Shown piece after piece: positions 32,850-45,506 of a DNA stretch of 64,000 bases; position 1 is the stretch's first letter, and every line of letters starts with the position of its first letter. The stretch spans positions 1 to 64,000 of the forward strand of contig WJXW01000018.1 of the NCBI GenBank assembly GCA_015832175.1. The letters are read 5' to 3'. Made by a program: the position numbers and the translations under genes. The notes beneath the pieces are model-generated. The model worked only from the letters and a program-made list of their open reading frames with translations, was not told where the DNA came from and made no database searches. The DNA comes from Paraphaeosphaeria minitans (taxonomy: Eukaryota > Ascomycota > Dothideomycetes > Pleosporales > Didymosphaeriaceae).

Positions 32850-35800
32850 AATTATACTACCACTAACTATAGAGACTCCTAAACACATTTACTATAATAA
32901 AACCTATTACTTTATCACCTACGTACTATATAGATATATAATACTCCTAAGTAAGGTGTTTTCCTATTTTAATAAGGAACACAGATAAGAGATAACTAGT
33001 AAAGAGAGGCGCGTTATCTAAGAATGTGTTAATAAGCTTAGGAACCTTTACCTACTACTATAAGAGAAATATAAAGAATTTATAGTTCCTAACACTTTAG
33101 TACTAGCCTTCTCTAGCCTACGTATTATCCCTAATAGTTATTGCTATTATTACTATACCTATATTACTACTAGGATTTCTATAAAGTATAACATGCGAGG
33201 ACACCTGCGCTAGGAATATAAACTCTATATTCTAAACGTAGCTAAAGAAAAAAGGCAGCTCTAGTATAGTAAGTAAGTAAAGGGCGTAGATTACTAATAG
33301 TTTTTCCCCTCTATACTACCCCTATTCTAAAACCTTTGTCTTACTCGCAAATTTATAGTTAAACTATTTATAAACTTATATAGCTCTAAAGCTACTACTA
33401 ATAGTGTTAAGAACCTAACTAAACCTAGTGCAGTCTCTATACCTATTTCTGTCCCTACTAGTAGTAAATTTATAGATTAGCTCTAGGAAGCGTCGCAATA
33501 GGCTAAGAAAGTAAAGTAGGAGTAGTTAGTAGCTATACCTAGTATACCCTCTATCTCTACAAATCCTTAGGTTGCCTACACAGGTGTCCTATAAGTGTTT
33601 AGTAACACGTCTACATAGGTAGAGGCTTTACAATATATAGCTATACTAACTATTATAGGTAATCTAAAGCTGCATTATCTCTACGTAACTGTAAAGAGTA
33701 TAGCTAGAACTTAGTAGAATGTTGCTAGTAAAGCCTCCCGCTACGCCTATATAAGAGTAATATAGGAATATAAGACTAATGTTCCCCTTACTTTGCTAGA
33801 GCTATACTAGGACTCTTGCCTCTGCTACGTAGGACTGCTTTAGAAGATATTTGTCTTCTTCTACTATGTATTAGTTAATAATATAGAGAAGCCACTAACA
33901 CTTTATTTGTAGCCTTACTAGGAGTAGACCTAGTAGAACATTACAGAGTACTTAGATTTAATAGATAACATCCTAGAAGTCTAAGAGCACTACACTAGAA
34001 CTTAATTTATATTATTTAAAGAGCACTACTATTACTTTTAGCTATTCCTTATTAAATAAACTAGTTAAACTAAGCATTTTAAACTTACCCTGCTAACACT
34101 TATAGCGTTCCTAACACTCTCCTATAACAGAAAAAGTTTTTAAGAGGCGTATAACTTTGTAATAGACATATTAGCTATAAAGAAGTTCTGCTGTTTTGTA
34201 GGCCTTTAGAAACTACAGGACAACTTTGTCTATTTAAATAACGTCTAGCCCTAGGCTACTATAAATAGTATACAGACTACTATTTTACTTAATAAGGCTT
34301 TCTTTCTTATTACTAAGTAAGATAGTAACATGTTTATAGAGGCAGAGAACTGTAATTTCGCAGACACGTTTAAGGCGTAGGTATATAACTACCTTACTAT
34401 AGAGTATCCTACAAGCATAAGCTAGCTTATAAACACGGCATAGTTTATTAGTAAGTTCTAATATAGTAAGAACCTAGATGCCTTTGTGCACTAGAACAGG
34501 GATACGGTTACTATGCGTAATATAAGAATAACCCTAGCCTTATTTATAATAATAGCTAGAAACAAGTATAAGGAGACCTTAAAGATCCTGTGCTAGCTAA
34601 CCTTTGTGTCTACTTGTTTAGACCTTCTAAATATTCTATAGGAACTTCTAGTAGAGGAACTAAAAAATGTTACACTAGGCTTCTCTGTGTTTAGCCCTAA
34701 TAATAGTAACCTTATGCACGGAGCCAACTTTGTTGTTAAAAACCTAATAAAGGGGGTAGGTTAAGAAAGTTTTTTAACTACCCCCCTTATAAACCTACGT
34801 GACTTCACTTAGGTACAGCAATACTATAATCTAGTATAGAAATTTCTAAAGCATCTTCTTTACCTAATTTACTTTACTAGCAGCTAATCTAGCTATAGAA
34901 CAGAAGTGCTTAGCGTTTAACTTAAGAATAGTTATGCTATAGGTATGCGTAATATCTTCCTATATAATAGTCTTGTCGCGGTGGTCCTACGATACTATAA
35001 AGGGTACAACTACAATAAGACTGTGAAGACTATATATAGATTCCTCCTAGTAGAGGTGGGCAGTCTTTTAGTGTGGTACATTTAGCTGGTCTAACTATTC
35101 TATCTAGTTGTCTAAGGACAAATAGGGACAGACCTTCGTAACTACTATTATAAGTAGGCGCAAAGTGTGCTCCTGTGGCTAGATATAGTAAGAAAATAAC
35201 ACACTATGTTGTATATCCTTAGTTTAGCTATTTAGAGTGCTAGTTTTTATTAGATTAGGTAGGAGATTAATATTAGCACCTTACGTTACCTTATAATTAC
35301 TTTCGCCTACTAGTTTGCCAGCTCTAAGATGCTTATTCAGGAACTCACTAAAGAGGATGTGGATAATATTATAAATAAGGTAGAGGCTAAAGCACAAGAA
35401 ATGTAGGCTAGGCACCTACCTAAAATAGCCTACGTAGTATACGCACTTAATGTATTAAAGATATTTACTTACTTATTTAATAATATAGAGGTATATTTTA
35501 AGATGTTGTAGAAATAGTATTACGCTATTTATTTTAGCTTAGTAGAAGCGTAGCTAAGTCTTAACTATTATAAAAGTATTATAGCTACTACTTAACAGCA
35601 GAATACTAAGAGAAGCAATATTAATCTCCTATAACTGTTATAAGAGAACTTTAGATGCGACGCCTAATTTAGAGGTATATAGAAGGCCGCCCTATTAGCT
35701 ATCTTTATAGGCGAAAGTGTAGTAGTGTATATTATAAGTACTAGAGCTAGTAAAAGTCTCCTCTTTATACTACTAGCCTACTGTCTAGGCTATAAGCAGA

Positions 35801-38140
35801 GCTTTATAATAGTGCTACTTATAGCCTTGCGTATAGATATACTTTAACGCTATACAATCCTGCGCATACGTGCTATAGTGTAGAAGCAGGGCTTATGCAA
35901 TAAGTAGGCGGCCATTGTACTTACAACTTTAGAGAATATAGCTAGTGACAGTTTCTAGGCTTACGTACGTAGGCAGAAGTCGTTAGGCGTACTAGAGCGA
36001 ATAGTAGTGGACAAATTTTACTATGTTATTCTCCCTAACATAGCATACCGCCCTTATCTCCGCAACCTATATTAGTTAATATAGTATAAAGTCCCTCTAA
36101 CTTTACTTACTATAACCCTACCTCTAGATAATTAGCACTAAGCGTTTTAATTACTAGGCCTTCCTACAGATATAAACCCTTATAGGGAATCTACACCTTA
36201 TAGTAATGTCTAATACAAGGTCTATAGCGTCCCACTCTTAATAAGCACTATAATAATAGATATAGTAGAGTACATATAATAGGCTCTATAAAAATTTAAG
36301 AAAGTTCTTATCTATATTAACCTTGTTTTAATAGTAGATGCCCTAGCCTAGGGCCTAGACTGCTTAAGATACTACAGCTAAATAGAAGAGGGCAAGAAGG
36401 GAACAAGCTTAGACCTATTCCTATAATAATTAGAAAGCGCCATAATTGTAACTAGCGTATTAACAAAAGGCCTTTATATCCCAGATATCTAGGCAGTTAT
36501 TAGGTTCGCTCTACTAGCTAGTCTAATTAGCCTTATATAAGAATTTAGTAGGGTTGCCTAGAACTAGGAACTAGGCACTATACGCCTAGTGCTTAGCAAG
36601 TAAGTCCTAAATACACACTTTAATAAAGCCAGTTAGGATGCTTAGCTGGCTGTGCTAGCCTACGTATAGGACTCTATCCACTAACTAGTCTGCTATTATA
36701 GCATTATTAATTATTATCTTAATAGTAATAAGACAAGGAAGATATGCAAAGCATCTAAGCAGGCTTATAACATATACTTAGACTTAATTTACTTCCTATC
36801 TAATTTACCCTATATGCAAAGTTTATTAATTACACTAGGAAAACTCTAAGGTGCAGTAAGAGGGCTGCTGCAAAACGTGCCTTTAATACCTATTTAGGCT
36901 AGATACAATGTAAACTCCTCACTAGCCTATATAATAGGTACCTAGAGCAGTGACTATTATGTTCTATTATCTAGAAAACGCCTACTATCTCTAACACCTA
37001 GTTAATTAACTAGGCTAGCCAGCCTATAGACAGATCTAGGTCTCCTTCTAATATATATAGGAACCACGTTAGGTTCCCCTGCCAAACATTTATTTACCCC
37101 TAGTTAGTTTTTCTCTAGCTCCCTAGTCGCTGTGCTAATTGTATATACAGTAAACCCACATTAGAAGGCACTAGCTACGCCTTTTAAAGCAGCCTACTAA
37201 GAGAGGAAGCTAGACTTCTTTTAATATAGAACAAAAGAGGCTAGGAAGAAAAGAGGCAGAATCTTTAGAGAAGAGATACTAGCTTGTCTTAAATACTAGA
37301 GACTTTACTATATAGCTTACTTTGTTAAACAGAAGCCCTTTAACTATAGCTGGGATTAATGTGCCATTATTACTAGATAAAAGACAACCTACTTAGGGAA
37401 TACTATTATGTTCTATCGCGTTTAGATAGGAAATAAATAGGGCAAAGGCAACTACTAGGCCTGCCTTTTTCTAGTAAATTGCTGCCCTAGGTGGCTTATA
37501 CTAGAATCTAACCAGATTTAAACGGGACTATTAAAAAACGCTTTATATATTAACAAATTTACTATTTAAGATACATAGGCGATCCTATAGGATAAGTACC
37601 TAAAGGCGAAAGAGCTGTAAAGTTGTAATATTAAAGCGATTAAGGGTGAGAACTAGGATCCTAAGAGTACTAATGTATTCTAGTAACACTTTATTAGTGT
37701 TATTAATTTTGGTAACAACTATAAGGCAGAAAGGATTATTCTTAGCCTTAACTAGCTAACGTAGACCTACTATATGTCTAAGTGCTATACAAAGTTATAG
37801 TAGGACTACCCTAGCTAGGGAGCTAGTGGAACCCCTTCCACAATACTAATTTAAATATAATATAGACATAATAATAGAAGGTTTAAAGCAGGTGACGCAT
37901 ACTATAGGACTAAGGGAAATATAAGAATCTATATCTATTGCATAGGGCACAAGTAAGGTAAATTAGGGGGAGAGGCTGTCTTGCAAATATATTAGGGTTT
38001 AAAATAGAATAGAAGAGTGTTAGGCACGCATCTAGCGTAAGTAGGAGTGTATTTATAACCTCTAGTAATAGTGATTAAATGCGTTACAAAAGGAAGTAAT
38101 ACTAAGCTAGAAAGACTACTCTTAAAGTGTAAATATATCT
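32850..38140 (+). pseudogene. Second RecQ-like helicase, different from copies A-C
   Basis: One plus-strand frame checked between 33649 and 35737, and in the same register at 37045. Near 33120-33200 it has a C2H2-like part (SYCYYYYTYITTRIS, then NMRGHLR) like the finger in front of fungal DUF3505/helicase proteins. The helicase core: motif I TRASKSLLF (35743-35769; GxGKS with both Gly altered), motif II VVDKFYYVI (36007, from DExHx), motif III LTITLP, motif V LTKGLYIPDIQAV, motif VI IQEFSRVAQ near 36530. The C-terminus continues to at least 37680 with CPRW and KQKPFNYSW. CA/TG are commoner and stops fewer than in copies A-C. The end is uncertain; the frame could run to 38140. Confidence 0.75.
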
Positions 38141-38179
38141 ACTAGGCTTAGCTATAGTAAGTGAGCTAGTATAAGCTTA

Positions 38180-39700
38180 GTGTTACCTTCGCCCTTATTA
38201 TCCCTACTATCTTTGCCCTCCTTACCTTTACCCTTGCCTTCGCCTTCCTTGCCTTCTTTACCCTCTTTACCCTCTTTACCCTCCTTACTCTCCTCTTTAC
38301 TATTAGCAGCCTCCTCTATCTATATAGGCAGCGTAGGTGCGACCGCCTTAATAAGTAGTATATTTTTATCACTAATAGGCTTGCCTACTAACCTATCTAC
38401 GCCTAACTACGCACTTAGCTTCTAGCTTATCTAGTATACCTTTAGGTTAACCTTTTTTACTACCTCTAGCTAGAGGTTCTACTCCCTAACACGCAGCGTC
38501 TACTCTACCTACTTATAGGTAACATTACTAGGGATTAGGTATAGGAAGCCCTAGTTAAGGGTTTTAGTAGTATTATACTACTAAGTGGCTTAGTTTAAGC
38601 GCAGCTTCTACGTATTCTACGCTAATATAGGCAGCTTATAGCTAGGAGGTATAACTATTTAAATAAGCGTAGTAATAGCTTTGCTATTATATTAGTAGAA
38701 TAACTATAGAACTTAATTACTACTAGAGATAAAGACTATTCTACTATATAAACGCTATAACTCTAGAATAAAAAGCTGTGTAAGCTCTTTATACACTAAT
38801 AGGCCTACACTAGCACCGCCTTAGGCCTATCTACCTCTACTATAGGGGGTAGATTCCTATTTACTAGTATAGACTAGCTAATCCTATAGCGTAAACTACT
38901 TTTAAGCCTAACTAAGTTTAGGGGCTTAAAGGCCTAGTTTAAGGCCTAGAAGGTTATAATAGATTATAAGCTCTAGGCTAATAAGTAGTTTCTTAGCTTC
39001 CCCTAAGAGGAATAGGCGCTAATATAAGACTACCTAAATAATAGTTTTTAGGATATAGTAGCAGCCTTTACTAAGCTAGAGGGGCAGATAGCTAGTTTAA
39101 TCTATAGATATTTATATAGTACCTTACCTTTGTGTATACTAATAAACACGCCTAGTAAAAGACTAAAGCACGCCTTAATATAATTAGGTAGGACCCTAGG
39201 GAGAGTTTCGCTAACTTTTATATCTGCTTTAAATAAACCTTAGTAGAGGTAGGCGGCGGCTAGTAGGGTAATACTAAGAAACTACGTAAGTTGCGCTATA
39301 TAATCTAGCGTAATATCTATATAGTTACTTTTAACTACGACGTTCCTAAAGGGGACTATAACGCGGCTGTTGCTAGGTTTTTACAGATTGCGGTAGACCT
39401 TAAAATAAAGGCCCTAGAAGATAAGCTTACTATTTAAGCTACCTCTTATAAAGGTGGCTAGCCCCCTTTTAAGAATAGTAATAGTAACGTTTATATAACT
39501 CCTATAGTAGTGTTAACTTTAATCTAGCCCTAAGCTAGTAGGGAGGTAGGTAAGTAGCGCCTAAACTAGATACCTAAATATATTTTTTAGTAACGCTAAG
39601 ACATAGGCGTATATACTTACTATAGTAAGCCTAACTATATAGTTAGAGCCTACCCTAATGCGATTTTACTCTAGGTAATTATAACCTAACCTTAGTATAG
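38180..39700 (+). pseudogene. gag of family 2
   Basis: Begins with a low-complexity Leu/Pro/Ser run (38190-38300, an imperfect CCCTCTTTA repeat). Then a Gag core with RQDPRESFANFYICFKQTL and EVGGG near 39190-39260 and the conserved stretch NYDVPKGDYNAAVARFLQIA at about 39335-39395, followed by a zinc knuckle near 39610-39655 (YTYYSKPNYIVRAYPN, from C-x2-C-x4-H-x4-C after TGC/TGT to TAC/TAT and CAT to TAT changes). The register changes between the N-terminal run and the knuckle, so there is at least one indel. The start is unknown. Confidence 0.7.
38190..38310 (+). repeat. CCCTCTTTA-type low-complexity tract
   Basis: Pyrimidine-rich imperfect repeats of CCTT(C/A)CC and CCCTCTTTAC. On the minus strand it would read as a Lys-Glu-Gly repeat. 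It gives an 81-codon stop-free stretch mainly because of its composition. Confidence 0.7.
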
Positions 39701-39879
39701 TAAGATAAATATCTAGTTAGGAAAAGAGTAGCCCTTAGTCTAGCGCTAACATAGGGGCTAAGCGCGATAGTATTAATAGAGGTATAATTAGGGTAAGCTG
39801 CGATAGTTAGAGTAGCTAAGGCTAGGGTAGGTATAATTAGGCCTACCCCTACCTTCTATGTTTTCTTTAATAGTATATA

Positions 39880-41185
39880 GTATGTAGAGGCCCTAATTAA
39901 TATAGGGTGTGAATACTTTATAGTAATTAGCCCTAGGCTAGCAGATTCGCTTTTACTATAGTATATCACAATTTTAGCCTAAGAGCTAGAATAGGCTGCT
40001 AAGTTATTATTATAGACCTTTATTATAGAGATAGTAGTAGTGCCTTATAATATATTTAGATAGTAATAGACCTTTTACGCTTATATAATCCCTAACCTCT
40101 ACTAGGATATCTTCGGGCCCCCTAGCTAGCTAAGTCTAGAGTAGTAGTAGATATCTATAGTAGTAAAATTATAATTAGGGCGGCTAGGGGTCTTATCGCC
40201 TTTAATACTTAAGTAGTAGAGAGGTAGGGCCTCCTTACTACGCTTATAAATAAGAAAAATAACATAACACCCTTTAATACTCTAGATAAAGACTAAGAAG
40301 GGGTATTCCTAACTTTGCTCTAGGATATTACCTAAATACTTATAATAACACTTCTTCGCACAGTAGGATCCCTACCCCCTTATAACGTAGTAGGGCTAGG
40401 CCTTACTAAAGATAGTAAGACTCTCCCCCTAGAACTAGTAGAGTACACTGCTATCTTTAATAAGACTAAGGCGTTTAGCCTCTTACTATACTAGGGCATA
40501 TTAGACTACTATATCTACCTAAAGTAGACCCTAAGTGGCTTCCTCCTAAAACTACCCTAGAGCCTACTATATAGTATATCTAGAGATTAGCTAGCAGAAC
40601 TCTAGCGCCAACTTATAGAACTTATAGATAAAGGCTAAATATAAGCTAGTTCTTCCTTAGTAAGTGCTCTAGTCCTTTTAGCCCTAAAGCTTAGGGGGAA
40701 ATAGCGCCTATATGTTAACTATTAAGAAATTAATATAATTTCTAAGCTAGATTAATACCTTCTTCTACTTATTAAAAAGACACTATGTACCCTCTTCTAG
40801 GCTACTTAGTTTATAAAGATAGATATCTACGCTGCCTTCTATAAGCTATAGGTTATACAGGGGGAAGAATACTACATTATATTCTATACCTAGTTTAGCC
40901 TTTTTAAGTAGTTAGTGGTCCTATTTAAACTAACTAGGGTACTTACTATATTCTAGCGCTATATTAATAGCGCTCTAAAGGATACTCTAGGCAATATATA
41001 TATAGCTTACCTAGATAATGTCCTTATTTATACAATAGGACCCCTACGCTAACACTAGAACTATGTGCGACGAGTGCTAGGACTCCTATAGAAAGCTAGA
41101 CTATATGTAGACTTAGGGAAATGTAAATTCGCGATAATAGAGGTTAGGTACCTAGGGTATTTTATTATAGTAGGTAAGGCTATTT
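39880..41185 (+). pseudogene. pol of family 2, part 1: protease and RT
   Basis: Protease ALINIGCEYF near 39890 (from A-x-I-D-x-G). RT has LYVNYQEIN (about 40708), FIKIDIYAAFYKLQV, and the active site YLDNVLIYT near 41007, where the second catalytic Asp is changed to Asn. It ends RYLGYF-II-GKA-ISP across the insertion: 41181-41185 TATTT is the target duplication of element 4, and the frame continues at 47775 with CCTAATTTAG (PNL). Confidence 0.82.
41181..41185. repeat. Target-site duplication of element 4, left (TATTT)
   Basis: TATTT at 41181-41185 and 47770-47774, with GGC before the first and GCCCTAATTTAG after the second, so removing the element restores the family-2 RT frame. Confidence 0.92.
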
Positions 41186-41596
41186 TGTTAAATCCAAGAG
41201 GGTAGCTAGTCCTAAAGGGTTAAGGTTGGTTCTTAGGCAGGAGTACTTATAGAAGGTGGAAGGTCTTATTAATATAATAGTATCTTGCGAAGTGTAACAA
41301 GTTAATAATTTAGTCTGCTAGAATCTAAACAATAGATTAATAAATAGATTAAATATAAGTATAGAGAGTCTATTCTTGCGTTTCTATATACTAAGGCTAC
41401 TCCGCTGCTTAGTGCTACTAAGTAACTAAGCACTTCACGTGACTAGCTCTACTACTTAGTACTACTAAGTAACTAAGCATATTACGTAACCTAATCTAAG
41501 TTACTTAGCGTCTCTTTGTTATATTTATAACCCTATTACTACTTTATTACACCTTTATAAGCGCCTAAGTCCTACGTTGTTATCTAGTACGTAATA
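41186..41596 (-). repeat. 3' LTR of element 4 (A2, 411 bp)
   Basis: On the plus strand it starts TGTTAAATCC and ends GTACGTAATA; read on the minus strand it is TG(altered)...CA. Next to TTATCCCCTC, the complement of the polypurine tract. Confidence 0.92.
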
Positions 41597-41633
41597 TTAT
41601 CCCCTCCCTTTCTATTCTTTGTCCTAAAGAATT

Positions 41634-42150
41634 ATGCCTACTAACTATAATTCTATAAAGCGTTATTACGGCCTTATTTCTACTATTAAAAACTATAGAG
41701 TAGTTATAGTGTTAAAGTGCTCCTTCTATAAGTCGCATTCCTATGTTTATAAAGTTTATATTAGCTTAGGGAAGTGTAGTAAGTGTTAGAAATAAGGCTT
41801 AAAGTGTAATATAGCTATTACTAGAAATAAGTTTTTACAGTTAATTACTAAGAAGAAGAAATTAGAGGCATAAATATTAGAGGCGTAAAAAGAATAAGAC
41901 ATAGCGTTTAAAGCCCTATATATAGTGTATATAAAAGAGGATTAGTTGTTAAAATAATTAGTGTAGAATAAAAAGTGTGCTAGTAATGTTATCGCGGTAG
42001 AAAGTGCTACGCTAATAGAGTTAGAGTTAAAAGAGGACCTAGCCTATCCTACTTAGCCTACTAGTCTGGCTAAACTTAGCACGTCTATATAGTCTGCAAT
42101 AGATAACCTGCCTCTAGAGTTCTAGGATAATTCCTTAGCGTTACTGTCTT
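41634..42150 (+). pseudogene. Antisense ORF of element 4 (subfamily A)
   Basis: Plus-strand frame with an intact ATG at 41634, 38 bp from the 3' LTR and opposite to gag-pol. It reads MPTNYNSIKRYYG, VVIVLKCSFYKSHSYVYK, SLGKCSKC with the third Cys six residues on (two of them RIP stops), then a basic coiled coil with KKKKLEA and a Leu/Glu-rich end. It is the same protein as the frame at 12890-13367. It overlaps the last part of pol on the other strand. Beyond about 42150 the frame is no longer convincing. Function unknown. Confidence 0.6.
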
Positions 42151-45100
42151 AGATAAGCCTATTAATAGAATTCTTTAATCTTTTGTTAACAGTTTCCTAG
42201 GTAGTTCTTTAGTTCCTAAGTGTTTTTGCTGTGTAGGTAACCTTTCTACTTAACAAGGTACGCGTTATTATACTAATTATATTCTAGAATTCTTTTAACC
42301 TTAAATTTGTTTTCTTCCTTAGTCTAGTAGTAGAAGGTGGTTTTAACTAGTGTATTAGGGTCTGCTAGTTCTAGTAGTAATACGTAGAATACTAGGTGTA
42401 TCTTTGCATCTAGCGGTAGTTCTAACTTATAGTTTACTAGTGATATTTGCTTAGAAATATAAAATAGTTTAACCTTAATATAATCTAGTTTCTTGTGTTT
42501 CCTTTTCTAAGTTTAAAGGTTCTTTATAAGTAGATATACTTTATCCCCTTTCTTTAGCTAAGGTGCTATTTTTTGTTTTTAGTTTTAATATAAAATTAAT
42601 TACTGCTAAGCTTTCTTAAGATTCTCTTAGAGTTATTAGTGTATTTTATTTATATTTTCTACTATATCTATAGCTTCTTTTGCTTTAATTATCGTAGGAA
42701 ATTGTTAGTTAAAGAGATGTAGGTGTCTTCTATAGTTTACATAGAATAGTGTATGTCCTAATACTACTAATACTTTATTATTATAGGCTAACTATGCTAT
42801 AGGTAGTAATAAAACCTAGTTATTCTTCTAACTATTATAGTAGATGCGTAGGTACGTTTCTATAGTCTAGTTTATACATTCTGTCTGTCTATTTATTTAT
42901 AGATAGTAAGCTGTTAATAGCTTTTATTTTGTTCTAAGTAGTGCTATAAGTGTTATCTAATAATTTAACGTGAAGAGCTTGTCTCTGTTACTAATAATTA
43001 TTTTTAGGATTCTGTAGTGTCTAATTAGTTAGTCTAAGATAAGAAAAGCGAGTTTCTTTACTGTTATTCTTTTAAGACATAGAATAAGCTTAATATACTT
43101 AGTTAGTTGGTAGACTACTACTAGTATACTATTATATTTAATTCCTGTTGTTAGATCCTTAGAGTTTAGAATTCCTGTAACAAAATCTATAGTAATGTCT
43201 TCCTATAGTGCTGTTAGTATTCTAATTACTTATATCTCTCTATATTTAAGATGTGTACTGTGTTTATTTCTTTAGTATTCTATATATTTATAGATGTAAG
43301 TTATTACAGCTTTCTTAATTCCTTTAAAGGTGTAATTCCTTTAGATAAGTTCTATTGTCTTTATAATGCCTAGGTGTCTGTACATAGGGTTATTGTAGTA
43401 TTGTTAGATAATCTTGGTCTGTAGATATTCTAGAACTTCTTAGTTAATTACTAAAAGTTAATTTAGTTCTACTGTTAGCTCTAGAGATCTATCTTTAGCT
43501 TTGCGAAGGATTATAGAGAAGGTTTTTACTTTTTCTCCTACTAGATTACTTTATTAGCTAAGAGCGTCTGCTCTGCCATTTTCTTTCCTAGCTACATAGA
43601 TGATTTTAAACTTATACTACCTAGTAGTTTATAACTATCTTTATTGTTATAGCGTAAGTTCTTTTGTTATTGTGAACCTTAGAAGATTCTTGTAATTTAT
43701 ATAGATTTCTAGCGTTAAGTAACTAAGCGTGTAAATCCTCTAGTGCTTTAAAGCTTTAATAATAGCGTAGAGTTCTTTATTATATACGTTGTATCGTGTT
43801 TTGGCGTTATTAAATTTATATAAGTAATAGGCAATTAGGTGCTATTTGCTGTTACATTTTTATTTAGCGTAGGCGCCTAGCGTAAGATCGCTAGTGTCTA
43901 TTTTAAAGCGTAGTAGTTCATCGCTTCTAAAATAAATAAGGATAGGTTCTATAATATATACTATCTTAAGGAGTTAGAATAACATTCTGCACTTATCTAT
44001 CTATTTAAAGAGTACGTCCTTCTTTATAAGATTTATTAAGAGTATTATAACCTTTATGTAATCTTGGATAAATTGTTAATTAAATCTATAGAATCCTAAG
44101 AATTCTTAGATGTTCTTGGCTGTCTTTAGTGTTAGCTAGTTCTTAATATATTTGACTTTACTTAGTGCTATTTTAATTCCTTCTATAGTAATAATGTGTC
44201 CTAGGAATTTAAGTTATTTTATATTAAACTTACATTTCTTAAGTTTAATGCGAAGGCATGCTCTGTCTAGTGCTTCTAGTACTGTCTATATATGCTTAGT
44301 GTGGTCTAATTTGTTTTTAGAAAAGACGAGGATATTATCTATATACGCAATAATAAATATGTCTAGATATTTATAAAGTATATTATTCATAAGTGCTATA
44401 AAAGCTGCTAGTGCGTTTGTAAGTCTAAAAGGTATAACCTTGTATTTAAATAGTTTGTAGCGTGATTAAAACGCTGTTTTCTATTCTTTACCTTTCTTAA
44501 TTTGTATAAGGTGGTAACTATCTCTTAGATCTATTATTATAAATATCTTAGCTTAAGATAGTTAATCTCGTAACTCTATAATGTTTAGTAGTAGATATTA
44601 ATTCTTTATTATTATATTATTAAGTTATTAGTAGTTAACGCATAGTCTGTCTAATCTATCCTTTTTCTTAATAAATATAAAAGGGCTTGCTACTAGTAAC
44701 TTTAATAGTTATATGTATCCTTTCTTAAGTTTTGTTTTAATAAAATTACGTTTTTTAAGGAGTTCTTCTCCTGTCTTACTATATAGTGGTCTAAAGGGTG
44801 GCGTCTTTCCTTCTTTTAGGTCTATTATAAGATCCTAGGGTTAATGTTCTAGTAGGTTTGCTTTTCCTTCCTTTTCTGTAAACATATATGTCTATTTCCT
44901 GTACTCTTTTAGTAAAGTAAGGGGTGTGCTATTGTCCTCCTTCTTGCGCTTCTTAACCTAGTAGTTCCTACTAGCGTCTACTAAGGTGTGCTTCTGTTTT
45001 TTAACTATCTGTTATAGTATTATATTATTAATAACTCCCTTATCTACTATTATTTTTAGTTAATGTATAGGCTTTACTTATAATGCATAATTGTAGCGTT

Positions 45101-45500
45101 TAAATAATATTTTCTTTATACCCTAGTTAATCTACAGGTTATGTATTATTAACTAAGATAATTCTAAAACTAACTTATACTTAGATCCTAGTAAGACATC
45201 TAAAGTAAGTTCCTTTTTATGTCCTTAGACTGTTATTGTGGTAGTGACCTCTTAGTATATTTAAGGTGTCTTAGGCATTAGGGATTTATTCGCGATATAG
45301 ATAATGTAGGGTACTTCTTTCTCTAATATTATAAGTCCTGCTTATTTTGCTATCTAATAAAATATAAAGTTCTTTTCTACTTCTAAGTCTATAAGAGCTT
45401 AAGCCTATATTCCTTTAAGCTGTACTAGTAGCTTAATTAATACTATACTTACTGTAGTATTTAATTTAATAAAGGCGTTTTCTCGTCTAAGTTTAGGCCT
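42140..45500 (-). pseudogene. pol of element 4
   Basis: Minus-strand protease, RT, RNase H, integrase and chromodomain, colinear with element 2. The RT active site near 44333-44346 is YIDN: one of the two catalytic Asp is lost. The integrase region lies about 42700-43400. RIP stops throughout. The plus-strand stop-free stretch at 44152-44376 is only the shadow of the RT. Confidence 0.85.
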
Positions 45501-45506
45501 AAAAAA
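45500..45506 (-). promoter_or_regulatory. -1 frameshift site of element 4
   Basis: TTTTTTA on the minus strand, 1830 nt from the gag start codon plus the ATA TCT codons, as in elements 1-3. Confidence 0.7.

Noticed and set aside
37990..38160. 5' LTR of family 2
   Set aside because: No sequence like the possible 3' LTR at 51689-52350, no TG...CA pair and no primer site could be found; the left end is probably lost.
38180..38425. 81-codon Leu/Pro/Ser-rich frame as a separate small gene
   Set aside because: Stop-free mainly because of the CCCTCTTTA repeat. It is better read as the low-complexity N-terminus of family-2 gag.
44152..44376. Plus-strand stop-free stretch of 74 codons
   Set aside because: Antisense shadow of the element-4 RT, the counterpart of 18646-18876.
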